In this document: one piece after another, positions 16,743 to 27,000 of the stretch
Numbering within the stretch: position 1 is the stretch's first letter
Layout: each line of letters begins with the position of its first letter
Source: DASXVU01 sp963732855
Lineage (GTDB): Archaea; Thermoplasmatota; Thermoplasmata; Methanomassiliicoccales; UBA472
Length of the DNA: 64,000 nucleotides
Reading direction: 5' to 3'
Assembly: GCA_963732855.1 (NCBI GenBank)
Contig: CAVTBB010000003.1
Coordinates: 310,001 to 374,000 of the forward strand
Notes under the pieces: model-generated
Told to the model about the DNA's origin: nothing
Database searches by the model: none
Seen by the model: only the letters and a program-made list of their open reading frames with translations
Program-made: the position numbers and the translations under genes

Positions 16743-16935
16743 GATTTCATTTGAGATGGTTGGGAAGGTCCATCGCCCCTCCAAACGATGCTTGAATGGT
16801 TACGATTAACCGTTCTATGTTGGGAACCCGATACTAAGGCAACTTACATTGGATCGATCCATAAATCTTTGAAGATTATCCTGCCCATCCGATCATATCA
16901 GAATCGTTTTTCACAAGCACAAAACAGAGGGAGGC
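16743..16935 (+). repeat. Divergent non-coding repeat, copy A; candidate structured RNA
   Basis: This stretch is similar along its length to 60518-60716. Shared blocks in the same order are gatttcattt, gggaagg, gatgcttgaatggt, gatactaa, aactta, aatcttt, a T5 run and gaggc. A 22-nt hairpin at 16794-16815 (stem GAATGGTTA/TAACCGTTC) is kept in copy B by compensatory change. It sits between two convergent genes, so it is not a leader of either. Copy B has a stop in the only plausible reading frame, so coding is unlikely. The orientation (+) is taken from the T-run after the hairpins. Confidence 0.6.
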
Positions 16936-17032
16936 CGATTTTGCCCCTCATCCGAACAGCCGGTGCTGTCACTGCCTGTAGTTTTTTAGAGAAAATGGGG
17001 AATGGGTTTATGGAAAGAGTTTAGGGCGAGGC

Positions 17033-19981
17033 TCACTCCTTCTTCGGTTCCTCTGGTGGGGCTTGTTCCACGAATTGCTCAGCCGGTTCCTGTGCGACCT
17101 TCTTCGAGACCACCTTGCGATCTGACGACCGCTTGACGATCTTGCGGAAGGGCTTCTGTTCCCCAGCATCTCCGGCCGGGGTCATGTCTGAGACCTTGTC
17201 GAACACGGTGCCGCACTTGGAGCAGATGGTAGCCCCTTTCGGGTTCAGGGTGCCGCATGACGGGCATGTCATGGAACCGACCTTGCGGTCCGCCTCCTGC
17301 TTGGCCACCCAAACCTCGAAGGGCATATAGGCCGGCTCGGTCTTGAGCCAATCCATGAACTTTTCCTCGGAGTACTTCTTGCCCAGGGCGGCCTTGGCCT
17401 GCTCCCGGAACCCGTTGACGTACTCCTCGTACTGCCTCCTCATGGACGCCATGTAATCGTCCTCGGATATCTCTTCCACTGGCTCGGTCATGAACTTCGC
17501 GCCGCACTCGGGGCATTCCTTCGACTTCGCGGGTATCCAGGTGCCGCACTCGGAACACTTTGCGGTGTCCGTCTCGAACTCGGTGGCGCACCTTGGGCAG
17601 CGCTTCGAGCTCTCCGGGATCAACGCACCGCATTCGCCGCACTCCACCATCTTTCCCAGCCCATACTTGTACAGGTATACCGAGAAGATTATGATGACCG
17701 CGATTACGATGACCGCTATGAGGATGAAGATCCAGAACGGTATCGACTGGGGCTTGAATATCTCCACGATGTTGATCGGGAGCGCGGACGAGTAGACCGC
17801 ACCGGTGTTCAACGTCACGCTCACCGAGTGAGAACCGGCCCGGTCCGTGGGCACAAAGACATAGCCGCTATAAGCTCCATTGCTGTCGGTCTTGGTCGGA
17901 ACTGGCTGTCCGACGGGCAACCCGCCCGCATCCAGCAGCCTGATGGTTATCGACTGGTTGGCCAGAGCGTAGTTACCATCGGCGTTCGTGATCTCTCCGT
18001 AGACGTATATCGACTCACCGGGCTGGAATTCCGTCCTGCCGCCCGCGCTGATCACTATCAGCGGGTTCGGCACATTGACGGTGAAGTTCCGGGCGTCGAT
18101 GTTGTTGGTGTAGTTCGACTCCTCTATCACATGCATGGAGTTGACTTCCACAACCAATGAGTAGACGCCGGCGGTGACGTTCACGACCCACGGGAACGAT
18201 ACCTGCACTGAACCTCCGCCCATCAGGTCCTTGGTCGTGGTCATCAGCAGGGTTTTGAAGTTGTCGCTGTCCTTGACGTAGATGTTCAGGATGGCCCCGT
18301 TCGCGGGCTTCATGCCCTGGTTGGCCATAGTGAACGTTATATCGATCGACTGGCCAAGAACGGCGGAGGAAGTGGAGTTGGTGCTGCCAGATGGCTTCAC
18401 CGATACACCCGTCGGGTACCATATGTCCGCCCGGTTGTCGATCACGAGAACCGAGTTGGCAATTATGTTGTTACCATAATACGTCTCCTTGATCGGAGTG
18501 TCGTTGCCCTGGGTGAAGGGGTTTACCTCCACCGTGATCATGCGGCTCTGGTTATGCAAGGAATCCTGAAGGACGTTGGCGATCCAGGATGTCCGTATAT
18601 CGGCGGTGACGCCGGATTCTAAGCTTGGCACGAACACATTACCGATCACGATGCCGGTGCTCGTCGTTCCAAGCCAGAACCGTACCATGAAGTTGGTGGC
18701 CTTTGACTCGCCGGCGTTCATCACGGTCGCCGTCAAGGTGACGGACTCACCTATGAACACCTGTGTTACCACAGATCCGGAGCTGGTCAGTTTGAACTGC
18801 AGGTTCGTCGCCACCAGGTCTGGATAGTCCAGAACGTGGACGACCTTGCCAGCCTGGTTGTTCCCTTTGTATGCTTCCAAGAAGGCGTTCTCCTCATCGA
18901 TCACCACGGTGATGTTGTGATCGCCTGGCAACATGTTGTTCCAGGTCATGATGGCCACACCGGTCTGTCCGCTGCGGATCGCCGGCAGGGTGAAGTTGCC
19001 TATCAGGGTCCTGACGTTCTTGAACACGTCATAGAAGCTGACCACAGCGGACTGGTCCATGTTGTCCCCGCCATTCATGATGTCAGCGCGGATAGACACG
19101 GTTGAATTGGCCACTGGTGAGGTTGGATCTACAATTATATGATTAGAAGTAATGATCAGATCCGGTACCCCTAGGACCGTTACCGTTGTCTGGTTCCAGT
19201 TGTTGCCGAGGTGCAGCTCCGAGATGGCTTCGAGCGGGTTCACCGTCACATTGAGCACATGATCGCCCACTGGATAAGATGCCGTCCACTGGACCTTGAT
19301 GTTCGAATAATCACCTGGTGCGATTGAGGCAATTGTTCGGTCCTCGATTATCGTGCCGGTGGTCAGGTCACTGAAGCGGACAAGTGTATCATAGGCTGTG
19401 GCGACACCCGAGTTCGTCACGTTCACTGTGAGATCCACCAGATCGCCCACAGAGGGGTTGAGGTTGGAAACCAAGAATGGTGGGTACAGTTCTGGTAGTG
19501 CGTATAATGCCTGGAACGTGACATTGCTGGTATAAGAATTCGCGACCGTGTTTGGGTAATGCAGGAAGAGGGTCGATATTCCAGCGCTATTGTTTAGTAC
19601 GTTCAACCCTCCCGAATTAAGGTACACGAATACCAGGTTGTAGTCGAATGCCTTGCCATTCCAGACATTGGAGCTGTTGAGCACATCGCTCAGGAGCGGT
19701 ATCTTGACGAAACCATCCATTCCGGTCCAGTTGAAGTTGGTCTCGGTCTTCCCTAGGTAGTTCAGGATTGCCTGTGATGGGGCGGAAGCTACTCCCGACT
19801 GGCCGAGGTAGTACGCTGTTATGTCGGTGCCATTGATGTAGGATGTTATTCCGACGTTTCCGACCGGCAGCATTTTGTTATCCGTGACATTAAGGCCCAT
19901 CCAGCGGTAAATGGCGACTGTAGGCTCGGATACAATGTTTAACCAAATAGCATCAAAATATACGATTCCGGCTGATGCCAA
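17033..19981 (-). CDS. Surface CARDB-repeat protein with cytoplasmic zinc ribbons (3' part of a frameshifted gene)
   Basis: This 982-residue frame holds four or five CARDB-type Ig-like domains (~165-640; motifs such as PDLIITSNHI and LHLGNNWNQTTVTV), a further beta domain (~645-740), one membrane helix (~745-775, IPFWIFILIAVIVIAVIII) and a cytoplasmic tail with three CxxC-type zinc ribbons (CGECG..CPRC, CSECG..CPEC, CPSCG..CSKC). The end is basic then Pro/Glu rich. There are many N-glycosylation sequons. The TTG at 19981 is only the first in-frame start: homology runs upstream in the same frame, so this is almost certainly the continuation of the gene at 20120-21772, separated by two compensating indels. 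Inferred role: cell-surface protein with internal zinc domains. Confidence 0.75.
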   Translation of the reverse strand: MASAGIVYFDAIWLNIVSEPTVAIYRWMGLNVTDNKMLPVGNVGITSYINGTDITAYYLGQSGVASAPSQAILNYLGKTETNFNWTGMDGFVKIPLLSDVLNSSNVWNGKAFDYNLVFVYLNSGGLNVLNNSAGISTLFLHYPNTVANSYTSNVTFQALYALPELYPPFLVSNLNPSVGDLVDLTVNVTNSGVATAYDTLVRFSDLTTGTIIEDRTIASIAPGDYSNIKVQWTASYPVGDHVLNVTVNPLEAISELHLGNNWNQTTVTVLGVPDLIITSNHIIVDPTSPVANSTVSIRADIMNGGDNMDQSAVVSFYDVFKNVRTLIGNFTLPAIRSGQTGVAIMTWNNMLPGDHNITVVIDEENAFLEAYKGNNQAGKVVHVLDYPDLVATNLQFKLTSSGSVVTQVFIGESVTLTATVMNAGESKATNFMVRFWLGTTSTGIVIGNVFVPSLESGVTADIRTSWIANVLQDSLHNQSRMITVEVNPFTQGNDTPIKETYYGNNIIANSVLVIDNRADIWYPTGVSVKPSGSTNSTSSAVLGQSIDITFTMANQGMKPANGAILNIYVKDSDNFKTLLMTTTKDLMGGGSVQVSFPWVVNVTAGVYSLVVEVNSMHVIEESNYTNNIDARNFTVNVPNPLIVISAGGRTEFQPGESIYVYGEITNADGNYALANQSITIRLLDAGGLPVGQPVPTKTDSNGAYSGYVFVPTDRAGSHSVSVTLNTGAVYSSALPINIVEIFKPQSIPFWIFILIAVIVIAVIIIFSVYLYKYGLGKMVECGECGALIPESSKRCPRCATEFETDTAKCSECGTWIPAKSKECPECGAKFMTEPVEEISEDDYMASMRRQYEEYVNGFREQAKAALGKKYSEEKFMDWLKTEPAYMPFEVWVAKQEADRKVGSMTCPSCGTLNPKGATICSKCGTVFDKVSDMTPAGDAGEQKPFRKIVKRSSDRKVVSKKVAQEPAEQFVEQAPPEEPKKE

Positions 19982-20119
19982 GTTGCTATATCGAATTCTC
20001 AGATTCGCAAGCTCCGCGAATGTGTGCTTACCAGGTATTGAGAATGAGGTTGTTAAATCTCCACCGAGATCTGATCGACGATCAAGGTATTTGTGTTTGT
20101 GTATGTGACACCATCAAAG

Positions 20120-21772
20120 CTATAGGCAACATAACCACCGTTTGTATACCGCAACGGAAGTCCTGTACCTCAAGTTAATTGAAGCATTCACGATCAGACC
20201 GTTCAAATCGCCGACATTGAAGTGACTGACTTGCATTATTTGGCCTGTACCAGTCTGATAATATACAGTGTCAATTGTCTGAAGGTAGCTAAGTGTGTTG
20301 CCCGTCGTAGTGTCCGAAGGTCCGGTCGTATCCGGCTTAATTATCACTTGATGATTCTTGGTCTGGAACACGTTGGTGCCATTATAACTGCCAGCGCTGT
20401 CCACAACAGTGACCCCATAGAGGTTCGCGATCGATTGATCGAGCGCCACCAGCTTGTGGTATGCACCATTAGTCGCGTTCGTCCCCGCGTTCTCGTCAAT
20501 ATTGTTCAGTGGAATGAACGAGTCGGCAGCGATGAGGTTCGTCGACCCACCAAGGGTGATATTACGATATGTAGACAGCTTCATGTCTATCGTGACCCAG
20601 ATCCTGTCGATATAGACATTGCCGGCCTTAGAATTGGTGTAGTTCAGTGCCAGTTTGCTCAGGCTCTGTGCCGACATGTTCGGCAATACGAAGTTCTTTG
20701 TGGTGTTGATGTTCGTCAATGAAGGATCGTAGCCCTGGTAGGTCGGAGTGGTCGTTAGAGTTGTTGCTGTTGCACTGCCAAACTGTGGAGTGTAATAAAA
20801 TGAGTCGTGCGTTCCTGCGATTGGGGCATTGGTGCTTGTCTTATAACTCAAATGCAGAACGATACTAACGATATCGGCCGCCTCGAAGACCAGACCACCC
20901 ATGTCAAAACCGGTTGTATAGAGTTTCTGGGTCGTAGCAACCGTCACGTTCTTGGTGTCGTTCATGGTCATCGACAGCGGAATGCCGGTGGCCGTGGTCC
21001 CGACGCCGAACACTTCATTGACGTCCCGTTCTAGGAAGTAGTCGACGAACTGCCGGCTGCTCGTATCCCTTGCGAACTGGTAGTTGTTGTTGAAGGGAGG
21101 TGTGAGGACCGTGTTGTACGACCCGTTGTCATACATATCTTTTATCTGCGAGCCGATCATCGTCACATCACTGGAAATGAACATCATGACCGGAGAGCTG
21201 CTGAAGACTTCGGAAGGGAAGGAGAGCGAAGTGTATGACGGTGTCACTCCCGAGATGGTCGAATTGATCAGTGTGAACCTGGCATCATCGACTAGAAGGT
21301 GCCCGGAGAATGAGATGATGGACGACCTTGACTCAAAGTAGCCGCCATGCCTGACGACAACTCCAAGGGCTGGTATGGGATTGCGCGAATCAACAACCGT
21401 CTTCATAGTGGAGTTATCAAGGATCAGCATGCCGCCGTCCTCGACGGTGATGGAAAGTGCCTTTACACCCGCGCCTGTCGGTGTGGATCCCGAATAGGAA
21501 GAACGGAAGAGCACGGTCGAATTCATGATCTCGACAATTCCGCCTGCTCTGATCGTCAGGTTGCCGTCGAACGTGACCGTCCCTTGGTTATACAGTAATA
21601 GGTTATTGGAATAGCCAGTACCGACGATCATATCCTTCACTGGAATTTCACCCTGAGCAGTAACTCCCACCTCAGGGATTGCTATCAGAAGAATGCCCAA
21701 AAAGGACGAAATCACCATGCACCAAACAATTGCAAAGCTAACAAGCTTGTTGAATCCAGCACCCAGCCTCAT
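20120..21772 (-). CDS. Secreted beta-rich surface protein, N-terminal part of a frameshifted gene
   Basis: A 550-residue frame with a signal peptide or anchor (KLVSFAIVWCMVISSFLGILLIAIP) followed by extracellular beta-rich sequence, first a parallel-helix-like part (DGNLTIRAGGIVEIMNSTVLF) and then a repeated module ending NVYIDRIWVTIDM. A similar module end, IVYFDAIWLNIV, begins the downstream frame. Translation stops at TAG 20120, but GGYVAYSFDGVTYTNTNT reads on in frame +1 and SDLGGDLTTSFSIPGKH back in frame 0. Together with 17033-19981 the gene would encode about 1,580 residues. A TATA-like attataat about 25 bp upstream suggests a leaderless transcript. Confidence 0.75.
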   Translation of the reverse strand: MRLGAGFNKLVSFAIVWCMVISSFLGILLIAIPEVGVTAQGEIPVKDMIVGTGYSNNLLLYNQGTVTFDGNLTIRAGGIVEIMNSTVLFRSSYSGSTPTGAGVKALSITVEDGGMLILDNSTMKTVVDSRNPIPALGVVVRHGGYFESRSSIISFSGHLLVDDARFTLINSTISGVTPSYTSLSFPSEVFSSSPVMMFISSDVTMIGSQIKDMYDNGSYNTVLTPPFNNNYQFARDTSSRQFVDYFLERDVNEVFGVGTTATGIPLSMTMNDTKNVTVATTQKLYTTGFDMGGLVFEAADIVSIVLHLSYKTSTNAPIAGTHDSFYYTPQFGSATATTLTTTPTYQGYDPSLTNINTTKNFVLPNMSAQSLSKLALNYTNSKAGNVYIDRIWVTIDMKLSTYRNITLGGSTNLIAADSFIPLNNIDENAGTNATNGAYHKLVALDQSIANLYGVTVVDSAGSYNGTNVFQTKNHQVIIKPDTTGPSDTTTGNTLSYLQTIDTVYYQTGTGQIMQVSHFNVGDLNGLIVNASINLRYRTSVAVYKRWLCCL

Positions 21773-21968
21773 TATTCCACCCGATAGATAACCATTATAA
21801 TACCTGAAAATAACGTTTGACTCTATAAAAAGATGGGTGATATTCGCAAGCTTCGAAGATATGGTGGCTCATTTTGACGAAAGAAACCACTTATGGGGGA
21901 ATGTGCGATAAGCTATTATCAGATTCAGAAAATTGAAGGATAAAGATAAGGATAGGAGGGTGCAGCCC

Positions 21969-23162
21969 TCACTTCCTCTTGATTATCTTGCGGATCGACA
22001 CTGAGCGTTTCACTTCCGACCTCTTCTCTTCCTCAGGCTCCTTGTGCTCCCCCTCTTCGACGTGCTTCTCTTCCTCGACCGGCTCTGGCTCTTCCACCGG
22101 TTTCGGCGCTGGCTCCTCTTTCTTCGGTTCAGGTCGACGCATTTGCGTTTCCTTCTTCTTCGGAGCCTCGATCAGTACCCCGTCCTTGAGCTTCGCGTCG
22201 CATGCCCAGCAATGCTCTGACGTGGAATCGATGATGGTGCCGCAGTTCGGGCACTCGAACTCCTTCTTAACTTCCTCGACCGGCTCTTCCACCGGCACTT
22301 CTTCTTTGATCTCGGCCGCTGGTTCAGAAGCTGACTCCTCTTCCTCGGGCTCCTCGATGGGGGCCGGGATCGACTGCATGGCGGGAGGGTCCGCCTCGAC
22401 GCCCGGATCCAGTTTGGCAGCGTTGTCCCCTTCCAGGATCTCTTCCGGTTTAGCAGCCTCGAAGACAGGTTCGGCCAGGACATTGGATTGGACCGGGGCA
22501 TGGGCCGCTCGGCGGCCGTCCACCGCTTCCCTCATCGTGAGGGCTTTCTCCCGCTCCCCCAAGGTGCGCTCCCATTCCACGAAGCGCTTCTGCTCCTCTA
22601 ATATCAGCTTCTTGCTATTTGCGAGCAGGTCACTCTGCTCTTCCACCACGTTGATCTTGGCCAGGAGCTCCTCTCGCTTGGCGGTTAGGGACTCGACCAT
22701 CTTCTTCAGGTCCGACTCCTCGGATAGAAGGCGCTCTTCCACCTTGGCGATGCGGTCCCCGGAATCGCGCAGCCTCTTCTCGTAAGTGGCGGTCAGCTCG
22801 GTCAGCCGGAGCAGTTCCGCCTCCTGCTTGGTGATCTCCTCTTGACGCCTGTCCAGGTTCTCGCGGCCTGCCTGGATGTCGTCCTCCCTTCCCTGCAGGT
22901 CGATCTGGAGGTGCCCTAGCTCTTCCTGCAGCTTGGCCGTCTTGTGCTCCCTGGGGGTCAGCTCGCCCTCTCGCTTTTTGAGCTCGGACTCTTTTGCCGC
23001 TAGAATGTCCGCCTTGTCCGCCAGGTCGCGCTCGTCTGAACGAAGTCTGGACTCCAGGACATCGAGGTCCTCCCGGCGTTTCTTTAGGTCCGCCTCTTGG
23101 GTCTTGATCTTATCCTTGAACTCCTCAATGACTTGCCAGATCGGTACTGAATCGTCAGCCAT
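21969..23162 (-). CDS. Coiled-coil protein with one zinc ribbon and acidic/proline-rich tail
   Basis: A 397-residue soluble protein. Residues ~10-215 are a long coiled coil of Glu/Lys/Arg/Leu heptads (VIEEFKDKIKTQEADLKKR). Residues ~225-300 are acidic and Pro-rich. A single zinc ribbon follows (CPNCG...CWAC, ~301-318), then a low-complexity P/E/K tail ending SIRKIIKRK. That basic end resembles FRKIVKRS in the tail of the surface protein encoded next to it, so both tails may bind the same target. No catalytic motif is seen. It lies between the surface protein and the KaiC-like gene on the same strand. Confidence 0.75.
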   Translation of the reverse strand: MADDSVPIWQVIEEFKDKIKTQEADLKKRREDLDVLESRLRSDERDLADKADILAAKESELKKREGELTPREHKTAKLQEELGHLQIDLQGREDDIQAGRENLDRRQEEITKQEAELLRLTELTATYEKRLRDSGDRIAKVEERLLSEESDLKKMVESLTAKREELLAKINVVEEQSDLLANSKKLILEEQKRFVEWERTLGEREKALTMREAVDGRRAAHAPVQSNVLAEPVFEAAKPEEILEGDNAAKLDPGVEADPPAMQSIPAPIEEPEEEESASEPAAEIKEEVPVEEPVEEVKKEFECPNCGTIIDSTSEHCWACDAKLKDGVLIEAPKKKETQMRRPEPKKEEPAPKPVEEPEPVEEEKHVEEGEHKEPEEEKRSEVKRSVSIRKIIKRK

Positions 23163-23224
23163 ATGTATCCCCTTCTTCCCTTCCGAGAATGGAAAGTATT
23201 AATATTGTCTCCATATCAATTTTT

Positions 23225-23926
23225 CTAGGCCAACGTTGGTCCTAGGATCGTCAGCCCGTGGTCGCCGACCTCCATGGTGTGGCGTTCCATCGAATGCTCC
23301 GTTGCCCTCATCTTCTCCACGCGCATGTAACGCACCAGCTTCCCGCGGGTACGGTCAAGACCGAGCTCGATTATGCCATCCACCAGGAAACCTTCGTTGC
23401 CGAGCAGATCGGACGGTGTCCCGGTGTTACGCTCCATGACGATGAACGACATGAGGTTGTAGTCACGCAGCGTCTTGAAGAAGTAGAACATCTTCTTGCG
23501 CATGCCCTTGACGTCATCCATCAGCGAATACAATGCCCCGAGCGAGTCCAGGCTGAAGACGGTGAACCGGTCCCCGTGCTTCTTCTTGTAGTATCCGATG
23601 GTCTGGATGATGAATTGCAGATAGTCGGTCGGTGAATCGACCTCGACGATCTCGTCCAGCTCGCGCAGGTCGGTGAAGTCCGATATCTCCAGGTTCGACG
23701 TGAGCTTGAGGTTCAGGGACCTCATGTTCCTTATGTGGCTGTCCGCCGTCTCTTCCAAAGTGATGTATAGGCCGAACTCGCCCGTCTTGTCCAGATAGGA
23801 GGACATCATTGAGTAGCAGAAAGAGGTCTTCATCGAGCCTGGGGGTCCGGTGATCAGCACTACTTTCGGGACCTCGATGTCCGTCCTGAATACCTTGTCT
23901 AATCCTTGTATGGAATTCCTGAACAC
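23225..23926 (-). CDS. KaiC/Rad55-like RecA-superfamily ATPase
   Basis: A 233-residue single RecA domain. It begins SIQGLDKVF, the usual KaiC-family lead-in, with Walker A GPPGSMKTSF (27-36), an acidic ITLEET motif and Walker B TVFSLDSLGALYS. Such archaeal proteins are ATPases in signalling or regulatory complexes; the partner is unknown. The start is GTG at 23926, and a TATA-like gataaaatag lies ~25 bp upstream, suggesting a near-leaderless transcript. It is followed on the same strand by the zinc-ribbon coiled-coil gene. Confidence 0.85.
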   Translation of the reverse strand: MFRNSIQGLDKVFRTDIEVPKVVLITGPPGSMKTSFCYSMMSSYLDKTGEFGLYITLEETADSHIRNMRSLNLKLTSNLEISDFTDLRELDEIVEVDSPTDYLQFIIQTIGYYKKKHGDRFTVFSLDSLGALYSLMDDVKGMRKKMFYFFKTLRDYNLMSFIVMERNTGTPSDLLGNEGFLVDGIIELGLDRTRGKLVRYMRVEKMRATEHSMERHTMEVGDHGLTILGPTLA

Positions 23927-24085
23927 TTTATCGACCGCCCGGATTCGACTATTTTATCGGCGGTCAGGTAATAAACCTTTTCCAACTGGGCCTCGGAGTT
24001 GATAATTTGACCGATGGTCGCGATCGAGACTGCTGGCTGAATAAAAAATATGAAGGGGAACGGGGTTTGCCCCGGTCGAAGGCCC

Positions 24086-27000
24086 CTACTCTTCCCCTTC
24101 CTCGCCGCCCTCGACCCGGAGCGAGTCACCCTTTGCCTCGGTCTCTTCCACCATGCGCTCCTCGCCCCTGCCGATCAGGCGTGCCACGGCGATGACCTTC
24201 TCGCCCTCCTCCAGGCGCTTGGCCCGAACGCCCATGGTCACCCGGCCTAAGACACGGAAGTCCGACGCCGGGAAGCGGATGATGTTTCCCTTGTTGCTGG
24301 CCAGGATGATCTCGTCCTCTTCGGACACCTCGAGAACCGCCAGAACCTTGCCGTTGCGTTCGCAGACCTTGATGGCTTTGACGCCTTTGCCGCCGCGGCG
24401 GGTCTTGCGGTACTCGTCACGCGGCTCGGCGCCGGGGATCTCCTCCTCGCAGGCCTCTTCGGTCTCCTCGGGTTCCTCGATCTCCTCTTCCGCCAGCTCT
24501 TCCGACTCCGCCTGGCCCTCGGTCCCGGCCTCTTCCGTCACACCGCGCTTGCCGACGATGGATATCTTTCCGAATCCGTTCTCCGTGATCGTCAGCAGCT
24601 TGGCGTCCTGTGTGACGATGGCCATGCTGACGACGCGATCGCCCTCGCCCAGCCTGATGCCGCGGACGCCATGCGCTGGGCGGCCCATCGGCCTCACATC
24701 CTTCTCGTTGAAGCGTATCGCCCTGCCGTTCGCTGTCGCCAGGATGATCTCCTTGGTTCCGTCGGTCAGCTTGGTGTCGACCAGCTCATCGCCCTCTTCG
24801 AGACCGACCGCAATTATGCCGCTGGAGCGGACGTTCACGTAAGCTTCCAGCGGGGTCTTCTTGATCGTTCCCTTCTTGGTCGCGAAGACGAGATAGTTGT
24901 CGCCGCCGATCTCCTTCACCGGCAACGTCTTCACCACCTTTTCACCCTCTTCCAGCTTCGGCAGGAGGTTGACGATCGGCTTCCCCTTGGAATGGCGTCC
25001 ACCGACCGGCAGCTGCCAGGCCTTGAGCACATAGACGCGGCCCAGGTTCGTTATGAACATCAACCGGTTGTGCGTCAGCGTGACGAACATGTCGGTGACG
25101 TTGTCCTCCTCCTTGGTCTCCATGCCGATGAGGCCGATGCCGCCGCGTCTCTGCTGCTTGTAGGTGTCCAGAGGTATCCGCTTGATGTATCCGTCGGACG
25201 TCCCCATGACCACCATATCCTCGTTCGGGATCAGGTCCTCGATGTCGAAATCCAACGCGTTCGCGACGATCTCGGTCTTCCTCTCGTCGCCGTACTTCTC
25301 ACGCATTTCGAGCTCCTCGCTCTTGACGATGCCGACTATCCTCTCTCTCGATGCCAGAATCGCCTCGAGTTCGCGCACCAGCTTCTCGATCTCCATGTAC
25401 TCGGCGCGGAGGGCCACCAGTTCCAACCCGGTGAGCTTCCTTAACGTGAGGTCGAGGATGGCCTTTGCCTGTTCTTCGTCTATGACCAGGAATTCTATGA
25501 GACCGAGCCTCGCCTCCTCCGGCGAACCGGCCGCCCGGATGATGCGGATGGTCTCATCCAGCAAGTCCACTGCCTTGATCAGCCCTTGCAGGATGTGGTC
25601 CCGCTTCTGAGCCTGCCTGAGCTCGAACTGGGTCCTGCGCGTCACGACGCTGACCCGATAGTCTAGGAAGTGCTGCATCATCTCCTTGAGGGTGAGCACC
25701 TTGGGCTGGTTGTCAACCAGGGCGATGTTGATGACACCGAATGTTACTTCCATCTGGGTATGCTTGAAAAGCTGGTTGAGGATGACCTCCTCCATGACGT
25801 CCTTGCGCAGCTCGATGACTATCCTCATGCCGTCTCGGTCGGACTCATCACGCAGGTCGGTGATGCCTTCGATCTTCTTGTCCTTGACAAGTTCGGCGAT
25901 GGCCTCGATCAGGGTCGCTTTGTTGACCTGGTACGGGATCTCGTTGACGATGATGCGCTGCCTGCCCTCGACCTCTTCCTTGATCGTCCGGGCGCGCACC
26001 TTGATCTTGCCGCGGCCGGTCTGGTATGCCTCGACGATCCCATTGATGCCGTAGATGATGCCACCGGTCGGGAAATCCGGGCCTTTGATGAACTGCATCA
26101 GGTCGGAAACTTCTGCCTCCGGGTGGTCGGCCAGATAGATAATGGCATCGATGACCTCGCGCAGGTTGTGCGGCGGTATGTTGGTCGCCATTCCGACCGC
26201 GATACCGGATGAGCCGTTGACCAACAGGTTCGGCAGCTTTGATGGTAGGACGGACGGCTCTTTCAAAGAACCATCGAAATTGTCGACCCAGTCGACCGTT
26301 TCCTTGTCCAGGTCGGCCAGCATCTCCTCGGCCGTCTTCTGCAGACGGCATTCGGTGTACCTCATGGCTGCAGCTGAGTCACCATCAACCGAACCGAAGT
26401 TACCCTGGCCATCGACGAGCGGGTAACGGAGCGAGAACGTCTGGGCCATGCGGACCATCGAGTCGTAGACAGCTGTATCTCCGTGCGGGTGATATTTCCC
26501 AAGACAATTGTGTGCCAGTATACCATTTGCTACAAACTCGTGAGCGCCCGCGACCTGCATATCGTATGTTTTCTGTTTCGGAGCTGCTTCCGTCCTTTCG
26601 ACCTTTTGGAAATAGAGATTCTTTTCCAGCATCTCGTCTAGAACTGGAGCGAGGTCCGAGCCGATTCTCTGCAGCTTTGATTGGATGCCCCAATCCACTA
26701 TCTGGGTGCGCCCGAGGTTTGTGTCCTTAAGGTTGGAAGAGTACCTGATCTTCGTTCCGTCGGGGAACTTGATTCCGGCACGGAACTTGCTGCCCTCCGT
26801 GTCCTCGTACCATCCGCTGCCAATGTGGCATCTGGATAATTCGGAGAATACCGCATTGGCGGCAAATGGTATCTGGTCGAACATGACCACTTTTTGTTCT
26901 GAAACCGCGATCCTTTCCAGCCGCTCTCTCTTCTCATCGCATGCTAGGTTCAACAGACCGCTCAGAACCTTCGAGTATCTCCCACTAGCCTCCAGTGCAT

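Noticed and set aside
16788..17024. 78-codon frame over repeat copy A
   Set aside because: Copy B has a stop in the same frame (CTTGAATGGTGA), and conservation follows stem pairing, not codons.
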